NCBI RefSeq assembly: GCF_003171515.1
Contig: NC_089396.1
Span: 372,001-436,000 of the forward strand
Direction of reading: 5' to 3'
DNA length: 64,000 nt
Source of the DNA: Pyrenophora tritici-repentis
Taxonomy: Eukaryota > Ascomycota > Dothideomycetes > Pleosporales > Pleosporaceae
Of this stretch, positions 11,707-25,736 are shown in pieces; positions within the stretch are counted from its first letter, which is position 1; each line of letters begins with the position of its first letter. The notes below the pieces were generated by a model. That model was not told the DNA's origin. It searched no databases and saw only the letters and a list, made by a program, of their open reading frames with translations. A program made the position numbers and the translations under genes.

Positions 11707-13223
11707 TCAACGACAAATCTCCCCTCCTCGTACTCCGCGTAAGTTAACCCCCTCAGGGAAAAGGTCTCCGCCGGAGACAACCGAGAGCTTTCTCTCTGCG
11801 GCATATCTGTTCTTTCGAGCCACAGCCCTCGCCATCCTTGCCTTACTCATCATAGCCAAATTCTCATCCAGCTCCGCCATTCGTTGCTCGTTTTGCCTTC
11901 GAGTTTGATAGTACGTAAGCCAGTATCGTTTTGCGCCCAGTATATTCTGATCAAGTTCCGAGGCTGACATGAGGTCCAGGCGCCGCATGTATACCGGTAG
12001 ATAAAATCTGTATAAGAAATAAAGTGCTTCACATGCGGCAGTGATGTTTTTCAAAGAATCTTGGATCCCTTGACGGGTCCTGTTCGACCAGATGCCAGAG
12101 TAAGTCTTTTGGTGGTGCTTGATAATCCGTGACATCGCTTCGGTGAACTTGTGTGCATGGACAATCAAGTTCCAGCGATGATAGAATGCGTTGAAGATTG
12201 TTTGTCTTTTGTTTGATTTGTCTCTTCTCAGTCGGATGTTGAAAACCTCAGCCTCGAGATCAATCAGGTTCAAACCGACTTCTCGCAGCAGGGGCATATA
12301 TGGCGTGAGATTGGAAGTCCGGATATTGCGATCGTAGTGAACTCGGCCTAGGTAATAATGCAGTTCAAGGTTCGCGGCGTAAGCGGCAGATGCAATAGAG
12401 CTCTCAAGATTTATGATGTTGTAGCGCCCAATACCTTCTATGTATGGTGTGAACTTTGTTTTTTGTATTAAGTCTAGGATTTTCATATCGTTGCGCAATG
12501 CCTGTGCCAGAAAGCGTATAGGCCAGCTCATGTCATAAAGCTGCTGGTGCTTATGCTCGTACATCTTTAATACTTCGCATAGTTGGGTCATAAAACGCCA
12601 ATTTTGGACGAAAGGCTGAGACACTCTGAGAATGTTGAGTTCACTTTCAGCATCCAGTAGTGTATACAATGAAAGCTGTGACCTTGCCCCTTTCGCTGTC
12701 GAATGACTACGTTCGCAAGAGAGATACCATCTCTGTGCGTTTCCGAGAGCCTGCACAGCTTTTCTTGTGGGGTAGGCGAGCGATCCAAAGATGATCGATC
12801 CGGAGAAGCATTTGTTCTTGGAGAACGCGTGGATTGAAACTCCTCCCGGGCTGTTGATCGGTTGCAGAAAGTGTCCGGAGCATCTCCCCGTATTTTTCGT
12901 ATATATGGCCGCCATATTTTGCCAGTACTTGATCTCGTCTTCTTCGCTGCATTCTCGCCTCTTAAACACTCCTGGTAATTGGATGTCGTCCTTAGGGAGC
13001 CAACCAAGGCGTTGCGCTGTTCAATGGGCGGAGAATCTTGTGAATTGACCATACATTGTCCAAATACTGGATTCGTATGAAGATGGCGATAGGAAGAGCT
13101 CTCGGTAGCCCACGAAACAGGCATCTGGCGCCGAAAACGAATGAGTGCCCCACTTTCGCAGCGCGGGCCATAACCATGGCCAGGTAGTCTACTCAGCCGC
13201 CAGCGATTACATGGCACTCTCAT
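11707..13223 (-). CDS. Hypothetical protein, helical, basic C-terminus
   Basis: The well-supported part is one long exon, 13016-11707, reading QRLGWLPKDDIQLPGVFKRR and then about 430 further residues. In-frame stops lie just upstream of an acg-rich acceptor at 13017, so an upstream exon is needed. The best phase-matched choice is 13223-13055 (starting MRVPCNRWRLSR), but the intron would be only 38 nt, so the N-terminus is uncertain. The protein is rich in Arg, Tyr and Leu and mostly helical in appearance. The C-terminal ~70 residues (RRQNEQRMAELDENLAMMSK, then many Arg/Lys) look like a coiled coil with a basic tail. There is no signal peptide and no catalytic motif I recognise. Confidence 0.55.
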
Positions 13224-14163
13224 GATGCGGAAATCATTTCAAAGATGATGCACAAAAGGTGTTAGTGCGTCGTGTTTGGAGCGAGGAGTGTTTGGACATA
13301 TTGGAAATTTCGGTTCTGAGGCACAGCGTCCCTGTTGGCCCGTGCGTTTACGTGACATTTACACAACGTTCGTGTTCTGCATCTATCATTACGACTGTGA
13401 TTCTAGGTAGACATCGTTCTGCGCTGAAAATACACATACAAGCAAGGAATAATCATAATTTGACATGTTTATAGAACGTTCACCGGAATTTACTTTCGCT
13501 ATTGCTTGAGTACATCGTCTTCGGCAAAACAAGACAACGAATTGTTACCGCCTGGTGGCTAGTTAATGAAATTCCAAGGCTTAGTGCTAGCGATGAGAGA
13601 AGAATACATTGAATAATACCCAAAAACCACATGCATGCACACTTCCAAGCTTTTTCAGCACTCCCTTCCATCTTCCACACGCGCAGACAGCAAACAACCC
13701 GCACCTCCACAACCACACATCAAAGAAAACAACAAAGGTGCCATCACACCTCAGGCATAGTACCGCGGTATAAGCACCAAGCCATACGAACCAGCAACAG
13801 CGACAGCGGCAGATGCTCTTAGCAGGACACTACGACCTACCGGCCCTGTCCGCGAGCATTCGCTACCAAAATCACGATATCTTTACCAACTTGACTTCAA
13901 GCCCCGAACCACAAAGATACAATGCCAAGATGGAGCGTGAAAAGTTCGTCAATTCGTAAGTTGCGTGTATCAATCTGGTTGTTTGAGAAAAAAAGCAGCA
14001 AGTAGGACAGAAAACATGTTTTTCATCAAATCATCAAATCATGAATCCATCCCTCCCCCCTTCCCAATCAACAAACCAACATTGATTCCATCAACCCGCT
14101 CCATCAACGTATTTTTTTCTTATCACTCCCAGCGATTTCTGCATCGAGAATATGTTGGTAGTC
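13224..14163. other. Intergenic between the unknown gene and the lipase
   Basis: Mostly C/A-rich sequence. A possible small spliced plus-strand gene starting at 13813 is discussed under rejected items. Nothing else is supported. Confidence 0.4.
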
Positions 14164-16026
14164 TCAACAACCGTTTGCTGTGACGGCTCTCACGGCCACA
14201 CCCTCCACTCTAGTCTTGTAGACGGTCATTTGGTGCTTTAGCAAATCTCCATATACCACTTTCCGTAACATTTCCTCGTCCACAGTCACAGCCTCGATGT
14301 CGTCTTCCTTGCGACTTCCGACGCGCTGGCGCAAGACGACGAGTCGGCCCGCGGGCGACAAGGTACATGGCGGTATGGGCCAGGCTGGAAGTGACGAGCT
14401 AGTCGAACTGGTATTATTTGTCTGCAGAGATGTCCTTGAAGGTCTAGTAAGACGGGGCGTGAGATTGAATTTTGTTTTACATTTCGGCGGGACCGGCGGT
14501 GGTTGCGAGAGGTTAACGCTGGACGCCGAGGGTGCGGGTGTCGCGTAGAGTTTGAGTAAGCTACGTAGGAAGCTCTTATCCGCTCGCGGGATCGGATCAC
14601 CCTCGTTGATGAAGGCGTAAAAGAGACTCTTGCGGTGTCGCTTATCTTCTGGTTTCTTCAAAGGGCGCAGGCTGACGGGCGGTGCGCCAAACGTGATGCA
14701 GTGCACGCGCTTGAAGAAGCCAGTAAGATGGTTGAGTTCAGACTCAATCTTGGTGCTCATCATATGCGCGTATAGCAATGCTGCCACGGCTCCGCCTGCG
14801 GAGTGGCCTGTAATGAGCAAGCTGCAATTCGCGCGCGAAGGATTCTCCTGGAGTAAGACTTTGAGCCGTTCTGCAACAGGCTTAACCATCTTCTTCGCTA
14901 CATAAAGAAAGCCCGCGTGGCACAAGTTCGATGGGTCGTCGAGAAACTTGCTCGGGCTATCAGGTGCTGAGTTGTAGTTCACGGCCCAGTCCATGAACGT
15001 CTGACTCCCGCGGATGGCAAAGACAATCGTGTTCAGCTCCTCTATCGGGATAGATTTGATGACCATGGCTTTGGTACCGCTACGCCAGTCCGCAGGAATA
15101 TGCGTTTCCATCTCGCTGTTCTTCTTGGCGCCTGGACGGGTGTACGCCTTTTCAGAGTACGTTGCTGCCAAACACACTAGGGGATAGGTCGGTAGATAGA
15201 CCTTGAAAGGCGGCAGATGAGGTGGTAGTCGCGAGTTGGCATAGAGCCATACTTTGGAAAAGTGGTTCGATCCTTTGCCACTGCCTGACTCCGGATACAC
15301 CTTGTTCGGAGCCTGAGGCCTGATCTCACCCAGTGGCGGACTCGCTCCTTGAGCCTCCTGCAGCAGCTCGACGTTCTCCACCATAAGATCCTGCTCTTTA
15401 CCGCTGAATTTCTCATCATCGATACTAGTAATCACAGAGTCGAATTTGGAGGTGATGACATCGTATAACGCAGCTCCACGACAAAGGGTCTTCATGCTCT
15501 TCGTCGCGACTGCGGCGGTGGGCCGCTCAATATAGTTCGCAGTCAAGTTTGTCACACTCTTTCCAGCCATATCCCGAAGGTTCGCGTAGGACTTTGCGGC
15601 CATGCGGTCAAAATTATCCCATTGCTCCTGAAATGGCCGTTCATCCCGTACTTTCTGAGGTGGTGATGAACCGAACCGCAGTGTCGACTGACTCGCAAAT
15701 GGCAATACAGGTTGCTGCGTGGAAGACTCATATGCCTGCATACGTTGGGCAAAAGATTGAGGCGATTGGGCATATACCGGTCGCTGCGGCGGGCTTGTGG
15801 AGTAGCCATGCGAAACTGGCGGTGGCCGGGTTGCCTTCTGAAAATAAGACTGCTGGGGCGTCTCATGCTGAGCAGGACTCGCCTGAACTGGAGACGCATA
15901 ATCCTGCAGGTATTGTTCGGGTACTGAAGATGACACATGGGGCTTCCTCGACGAAGACCGCTTCCTGCTGGTCTTCGATGACTGCTTCTTCCTGCTCTTA
16001 CGCTCGGTTGTGGTCGCAGGCGCCAT
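14164..16026 (-). CDS. Class 3 lipase-like alpha/beta hydrolase
   Basis: Single-exon gene of 620 codons. Residues 1-130 are disordered, basic (KSRKKQSSKTSRKRSSSRK) and Pro/Gln/Ser-rich. The hydrolase domain starts near residue 270 with VYLPTYPLVCLAATYSEKAY. It has the oxyanion-side segment TIVFAIRGSQTFMDWAVN, the nucleophile elbow LLITGHSAGGAVAALLYAHM (Ser409), CITFGAPPVS, and the likely acid in NEGDPIPRAD. A late His in LLKHQMTVYK fits the usual third catalytic residue. No signal peptide is visible, so it is probably intracellular; family members act on acylglycerols or phospholipids. An insert rich in Pro/Ser (PAPSASSVNLSQPPPVPPK ...) separates the acid from the His, longer than in compact fungal lipases. 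Substrate is unknown. Confidence 0.85.
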   Translation of the reverse strand: MAPATTTERKSRKKQSSKTSRKRSSSRKPHVSSSVPEQYLQDYASPVQASPAQHETPQQSYFQKATRPPPVSHGYSTSPPQRPVYAQSPQSFAQRMQAYESSTQQPVLPFASQSTLRFGSSPPQKVRDERPFQEQWDNFDRMAAKSYANLRDMAGKSVTNLTANYIERPTAAVATKSMKTLCRGAALYDVITSKFDSVITSIDDEKFSGKEQDLMVENVELLQEAQGASPPLGEIRPQAPNKVYPESGSGKGSNHFSKVWLYANSRLPPHLPPFKVYLPTYPLVCLAATYSEKAYTRPGAKKNSEMETHIPADWRSGTKAMVIKSIPIEELNTIVFAIRGSQTFMDWAVNYNSAPDSPSKFLDDPSNLCHAGFLYVAKKMVKPVAERLKVLLQENPSRANCSLLITGHSAGGAVAALLYAHMMSTKIESELNHLTGFFKRVHCITFGAPPVSLRPLKKPEDKRHRKSLFYAFINEGDPIPRADKSFLRSLLKLYATPAPSASSVNLSQPPPVPPKCKTKFNLTPRLTRPSRTSLQTNNTSSTSSSLPAWPIPPCTLSPAGRLVVLRQRVGSRKEDDIEAVTVDEEMLRKVVYGDLLKHQMTVYKTRVEGVAVRAVTANGC

Positions 16027-16380
16027 GGTGTTTCAAAAGAATGACTGAGTACAAGATTGGTAGGGTGTTTTGCTGGCGTGTGAGCTCTGATAGCCTTTCA
16101 GGCTGGTGGTAGTCGTCGATTTCCTGTTCGCGACGTATGCCAAGGTCCAGTCATAGCCGCTGTCTGCCCTGCGTTATGCGATTGAGGACTGCATGGGGGG
16201 CACGTGTCCTTGCTCTTTGTTTTTAAGGAGTGTTGTTAGAGTGTGTTAACGAGAGAAAGGACCTAAAGACCCTGAAACGAACAAGGCTCAGGTCGAAGGC
16301 TGAAGAACAAAAGAGACTCGAGGTTGGGATGGCAAAGGCCGGCTTTCGGGTGGGTCACTGCCGTACAGGGAAGCCGCGGC

Positions 16381-16653
16381 TTAGCTACCACGCCTAGGCG
16401 GTTCATTGGTTACATTCACAGCGCTAAGTGGGCGCAGACCGTGGCGGTATAGTGCTGCTGGACTAATCAACTCCCCGCTATTCAAATCCTCTGTTCCAAA
16501 AGCCGATCGAAACATATCGCGAGGATGGTATATGATGGAAGGTATTAGACGCCGGGCATCTATACGTGCCTTTGGCAGTCTTGTTTCTGTTGTTGTTACA
16601 ACTCTCCCGCGCCGACGAACGGCCGACTTGGCGATGTAGCGGTCAGAAACCAT
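16381..16653 (-). CDS. Possible small hypothetical protein
   Basis: A 90-codon ATG-started frame (MVSDRYIAKSAVRRRGRVVT) lies between the lipase and the chloride channel. It is Arg-rich, without membrane segments or a signal peptide, and I recognise no family. The 767-base interval 16027-16792 otherwise shows only the lipase upstream flank and the 3' flank of the channel gene. Support is length and the ATG only. Confidence 0.25.
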   Translation of the reverse strand: MVSDRYIAKSAVRRRGRVVTTTETRLPKARIDARRLIPSIIYHPRDMFRSAFGTEDLNSGELISPAALYRHGLRPLSAVNVTNEPPRRGS

Positions 16654-16792
16654 CCTTGCTGCGTATCGGAAGTACTGATTGCCGTGTCATGGCAATATCA
16701 TCATCAGTGTCGAGTCTGGATCTGGATGTATTTGCTTTTTTCTGAAAAGATGGTATGCGAAACGAAACGTAGCGCCGGAACTCCACATGCAA

Positions 16793-19645
16793 CTATCTAC
16801 CCTGTGTACCCAGGGACACGTCTAGCTCTTCGTCTGGTGTGCTAAGTAGCCCTGCTTCTTCACTATCTTCGTCGTCATCGCCATCCGCCCTGAGTCTGCC
16901 TCTACGGCTATCTTCGCCTGCACTACCGTCTTCATTGTCTTCTTCCATGCCGTTCAGGACATACCAAACATCTTTCTTCGTGAGAAGCCCCTTGAGCATG
17001 CCCCTATCTGTAAAAAGGACATAGCGCAGGCCGAGCTTCTGAAACATGGAAACTGTCAATGGAAAGCTGGCTCTGGCATTGAGTGTAATAGGTGTTTGAT
17101 CCATCCATGGACGTAGATCCAGAGATGTTGTAGGGTCCGAGAGGGGCTGATGTGCAAAGTATGCTTCCGTTTCGGCGGCCAAATCTCGCGGAGGCGTCAC
17201 AGCCGTCTGCAATGCATACTGCAACTCCGTTCTAGAGATGTAGCCGAGCAGGAGAGCGTCGCGACTGTTGTCAATGACAGGGAAGCCACGAAATCGATAT
17301 TGTGACAGCATTTGGCGCAATGATCCAATAGTGTGACCTGTTGCCGTGATAGCGGTCAAGTCTTCGATGCGCGTCATGACATGGCTTGCGCTGACGTCTG
17401 GAATGGCGCTACCATCTTCGTCACGATTGTCGAGAAAAGGGTAACCCTTGAATTGGATCCAGGACTCGTAGATACCGCGCGGAGCGATAGCGTCGCCGAT
17501 CCATTTGCTGATCATAACAGCGATCATGATCGGCAGTACGTATGTAAGTGCGCCTGTGAGTTCAAACATGATGACCACAATCGACACAGTCATACGTGTC
17601 GTTCCTGCAAGCGCTGCTGCAGCACCAACAATAGCGTAGGTACCTGGTGTCACGCAGGGTACATCAGGCTCGCAGGACTTGAAGACGAACAGGGTTGGCC
17701 AAGCTCCCTGAATGACCTGCACGCTCAGTCCAACTGCGCGACCAAAGAGACCTCCGATGGCCATGGAAGGTAGAATGATACCGGCAGGAATCTGGAGACC
17801 GAACGTAAAGCTCGCCAATATGACTCCCAAGGCCGCCGAGATAAGCAGGAGGGCAATGACTCCCGTGTTTGCTTTGCCAGACTTGCATAGTCCGAGCGTA
17901 TCCTCTGTAAGATCTGCGCACTCGGCAAACAGGATGTGCACCAGTTCGGAAGCTTGGGCGCGCATAAATTTGATGGGGAAGTTGATGAGTGCCGTGATGA
18001 AGGACACGATGACGACCTCAGTCACTTCTCCCTTGAGATATTGCCGGTTTTTGCGCCACTCGGCAACCCCCATGTTGAGCTTGATGAAGAGACCGCCAAA
18101 CAGCCCACCCAAGATGCCAGTAAATGCAAAAGGTATCAGTTCGAAGTCGTGCCATCCACTGTGGTATGTGACTTGGTACAAGACAAGTTTGCCGGTGCGA
18201 AAAGGGTTACAGGCTTGCAAGGTGACCGCAGCGACCATGGCGCACACAAAGCTGCTCCACATGGTTTTGTCTGGAAAGTAGTATGACAGCTGTTCAAGAC
18301 TGAACAGTACACCGCCAATAGGGGCGCCGAATGCGACTGAGATACCGGCTGCAGCTGCTGCGGAGAAGACCTCTCGTTTTCGGGCTGTAATCCTGTTAAT
18401 GCATGCCATCAGATGAAAGGGATTTGCTACCAACCTTCATTGCCATTGACGTTGCTGAACAGTTTCATGAATAGATTCGCTGAGCAACATGCTACATGTA
18501 CCAATGGGCCTTCTTTGCCCAGCCAGAGACCCGATGCGACCGCGAGGCACTACCCAGGTTAGTAACGAAGCATAAGACTTCCGGTGATGGGTCACCTACC
18601 AGTCCAATCGTCTTTGTGACCAATGTCCATCCACCTAGGAAATGACGTATAACGAACCCTCCCAAGACCGTCTTGATCTCAGGTATACCACTGTGCTTCG
18701 CATATGGAGAGAACTCACGGACCAAGAAACTAGCGCATGCCGCAAAGAGCACCTATCCACCGTCAGTCCTTTGTCGCACATATCATGCAGTGAGACGTAC
18801 CGAAAATAGCACAAAGAAGATGTACTCTACGACATATCTCCCACCCACACTACGGATTCCCATTGCATGACCCCACGAGTTCCAATCGTGGCATGCGTGC
18901 TCCGCCTCGTGTCCCCAACAGCAAAAGCTCTTGTTTAGGTAGAACTGGCCATCGCCGTCGACGTTATGACAGTATCCAGTCTTGAGATCTGCCAGCCAAT
19001 CGCTTGCGACATCTATGAAGGCTGCGATTGCTCCACTCAGGATGCCCGCAGCGACCAAGATGATCCAGACTTGACTTGCATCTGCCAGTTGTTTTATATG
19101 CCCCAACACGCCACTTGTGCCGGTGTAAAGATACCGTAGACGTTGACGTTCTTTGGCGTATTCAAAGATCCAGTCGATGGCCGTAAGATCGTCGTATCCT
19201 ACTCGGCGCCCTGGCCCCTCAATGTACCAATCCTGCCCGTTGGCATCTTTGGTGTCTTGGAGGTGTTCGCCTGCATTACCAGGAGTATCGAGGTAATTCA
19301 AGATAAGCTCGGTGGAGCCGTTTGTGGGATGCGATCGTGGAATCGGCGACGCGCGGCTACTTGAGGGGGCCGATGGGAGGTATCGCGAAAAGGCGAAGGA
19401 TGAAGTGGGCGCCTTGGATTTGCGCTTGAAAGATAACCTGAGCCAACAATTCAGTACATAGAGCCTAACATTGGTTTGGTATGCGCATACTGTTCCGGCA
19501 AGTCGGGGTCTAGTGGGTCGTCGGCCAACAGTGCCTCTTCATCGCTGCGGTCGTCTTCAACGGCTGGTTGCTTTCCATTCAAATTTCGGGTTGTCGAAGT
19601 GTTGTTACGCCCACGCTGGGACGAGCTGTGTGAAGAGCTGGACAT
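16793..19645 (-). CDS. ClC-family chloride channel/transporter with CBS domains
   Basis: Moves chloride across intracellular or plasma membranes. Five exons, 19645-19491, 19437-18801, 18752-18600, 18549-18435 and 18384-16793, give 883 residues. The N-terminus is Ser-rich and acidic. ClC signatures appear in order: [20 protein letters not shown] (chloride-site Ser), [13 protein letters not shown] with the gating Glu, [20 protein letters not shown] with [11 protein letters not shown], and [19 protein letters not shown]. Two CBS domains follow ([18 protein letters not shown]; later [20 protein letters not shown]), then an acidic tail. The residue equivalent to the proton Glu of exchangers (second E in LEE) is Gln here, codon at 18290-18292. 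Introns are 48-53 nt, with consistent phase. The start was set at the first in-frame ATG ([10 protein letters not shown]). Confidence 0.92.
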
Positions 19646-19924
19646 GCCCTCGACATGTATTCTGGTCAAAACTGAAGCGCATTGCTCAAGCCATCAACCC
19701 GTAGAGCGATGCAGTGTTCGTATACGTATTATCGCGTTGCATGGGGCGACATAGGGCTGGTGTTGGGTGAGACAAACGCGACAAACAGGCCCTGCCCTGT
19801 GCGTTCCAGGGACCTTTCCAATGTCACATGCGAAGAGCCGCCGTCATACCCCCAACAATACAACATGACTTGTTTGTAACTACAACTAATTCTCATTGAT
19901 AACGATTTTACATTGCTATCTCAT

Positions 19925-21139
19925 CTACTCCTGGTTGAAATCGACTACAGCCCTACCAGCAATCTCCCCACGCTTCAGCTTCTGCACCGCTTCATTAAAC
20001 TGGCTCATAGGGTAGACCGTGTAGATTGGTCGGAGAAGTCCGCGGCGCGCGAAATCAAGCGTCTTATCCACATCTGCCATGCTGCTCACAAGCGTGCCGT
20101 GTACGCTCTGCTTGAAGAAGCACATTTGGTTAGGGTCAACATCGATATGCTGAGTACCGGCCGGCGGCAGCCCGACGCACATGACCTTTCCACCAACTCG
20201 TTTGCCCAGATATGATATCGAAGACGGGTACGACTGCACAGCAGTGACAAAGACACCATGCGCGCCAATCCCACCACACGTCCGTATTACTTCCTCGGCC
20301 ACATTCTCGACTTTCTTAAAGTCGATGAAGTGCTCCGCGCGTCCTACTTCCATGCACAGCTTTTCCTTCTCAGCCCCAGTATCAATGGCTACAGGGCGGA
20401 GACCCATGGCCGAGGCCAATTGGACTCCTTGAAGTCCAACACCACCTCCAGCACCAGGAAAAACGGCCCAGTCACCGGGTCGTAGTCCGGATTCTTTGAG
20501 TGAAGTGTATATCGTAGCAGCAGAGCACATGATGGGTCCTGCAACAAAGTCGCTCACGCCGTCTGGAATCAAGGTCGTGTATCGCTCGGGCGAGAGGACG
20601 TATTGCTTGTACGAGCCGTCAACCATGAGTCCGGTAATGACGGCTTTTTGGCAGTAACATTCATTACCGTCGCGACAACTCTCACAAGCCCCACAAGTAT
20701 CCTGCACAGGCTAATGAATGTTAGCATCAAAATTTCTGTTGTCTTTCCCAATGCGAAAGCCATTCTTACCTTATATCCAGCCCGCATACCAGGCTTCAGA
20801 GTCTTGACATGCTCTCCGACTTTGACAATGACGCCTGCGCCTTCGTGTCCAGCGCATCTTGTGCCAAGATCTGACATCTTCGGCATCGCCCAGTCGTTGA
20901 GCATAAAGTGAAGATCTGAGTGGCATATGCCAGTCGCATTAAGCTTGATAAGAACATCCGTGGGTCCTTTCAAGTCTCGTCAGAAACACTATAGCTGCAC
21001 TTGAAAAGCATGGCAACTTACCACACTCGGGCACTGGGAGGTCTTGCACCTCAACATGAAAGTCTGGGCCTTCGTTCACAACAACACCCCCTTTACATGT
21101 CTTGGGGATGTCGAAGGTCTGGACTTTAGTGTCTGCCAT
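19925..21139 (-). CDS. Zinc-dependent alcohol dehydrogenase (MDR family)
   Basis: Oxidises alcohols or reduces aldehydes with NAD(P). Three exons, 21139-21022, 20966-20770 and 20710-19925, give 366 residues, the normal length. The catalytic zinc Cys is in NATGICHSDLHFML, the zinc His in CAGHEGAGVIVKVG, and the four structural zinc cysteines in DTCGACESCRDGNECYC. The Rossmann fold has GAGGGVGLQGVQLA followed by the acidic end at AIDTGAEKE, suggesting NAD preference. It resembles the yeast-type cytosolic ADH group in the lid segment VITGLMVDGSYKQYV. Its start faces katG across a 1.3-kb divergent region. No targeting peptide is visible. Confidence 0.93.
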
Positions 21140-24867
<3,728 letters not shown>

Positions 24868-25736
24868 ACGTAAGCTTTTTGTTTAAAAGCCCCCGATCCT
24901 TGCGTGTCTTGTCTGTCATCTTTTGCGGCGAGCGTAGCATGATGAGACGGTTGTGTACACTCTACTGACATAATTGTTTCTTTAGTAGGGAGCCTCTGCG
25001 TGACGTAGCACACGAAAAAAAAAACACAAGTGCATAGCGTAGGAGATGGCCCCATGGGAGGAGAGATACCTAGGTAGTCAAGTAGGCTGTGTAGGAATAT
25101 GCAGATCAAGGGGAATAAATCACTCAAACTACAAAAAATGAAATATGTAAAATTTGGAGATTGTGCCATGTCCATGTGAGATGTGATTTTTTGCTTTGAT
25201 TCTTTGAAATGATAAGTTAGCGGGCGCAAGTGTCAAAAGAATGCCAAGCCTTGACCGTATCTATCCACAACACCACATCCAACATCACCAAACACATTGC
25301 ACACACACTGCACACACACTGCACACCACCAAAACAAGAGGAGAATGCCTTGTATGCTAAACTAGGTTGTCGTCCATGTCATTAATGTCCATGCAGTACT
25401 TGCCAAAGCCATTATACGCTATGCTCTCTTTCCCTAGTCCATCATAATATCATACACCATGTCAACGCCTTTGCGCCCTTTCCCCCAAAGAAATACCCAT
25501 GCTAAAGTCCATACCAACACACCCCCCACTTTATGAAGTTGCACCAAGGTAGTAGTAAGTCGCAACAGCCGTGGTACCTAGGACAACTACCGAAGCACTG
25601 CACGTCTCATATCAGCATTGATTCGTCTCCACGTGTGAAACAACAAGGAAAATATGTGTGAACGTGTGTGTGCAACTAGGTAAGCTACATACTCGAAAGG
25701 AAGCGCTTCCTTGGATGAAGGGAATGGTTGTTCTTC
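24868..25736. other. Convergent intergenic stretch
   Basis: 3' flanks of katG and of the CBM48 gene. A short direct repeat of gcacacacact occurs twice near 25299-25321. No gene seen. Confidence 0.5.

Noticed and set aside
13813..14240. Possible small spliced plus-strand gene (ATG at 13813, donor gtaagt at 13956, acceptor at 14132)
   Set aside because: Splice sites are good, but the second exon overlaps the coding end of the lipase on the other strand and the product has no features.
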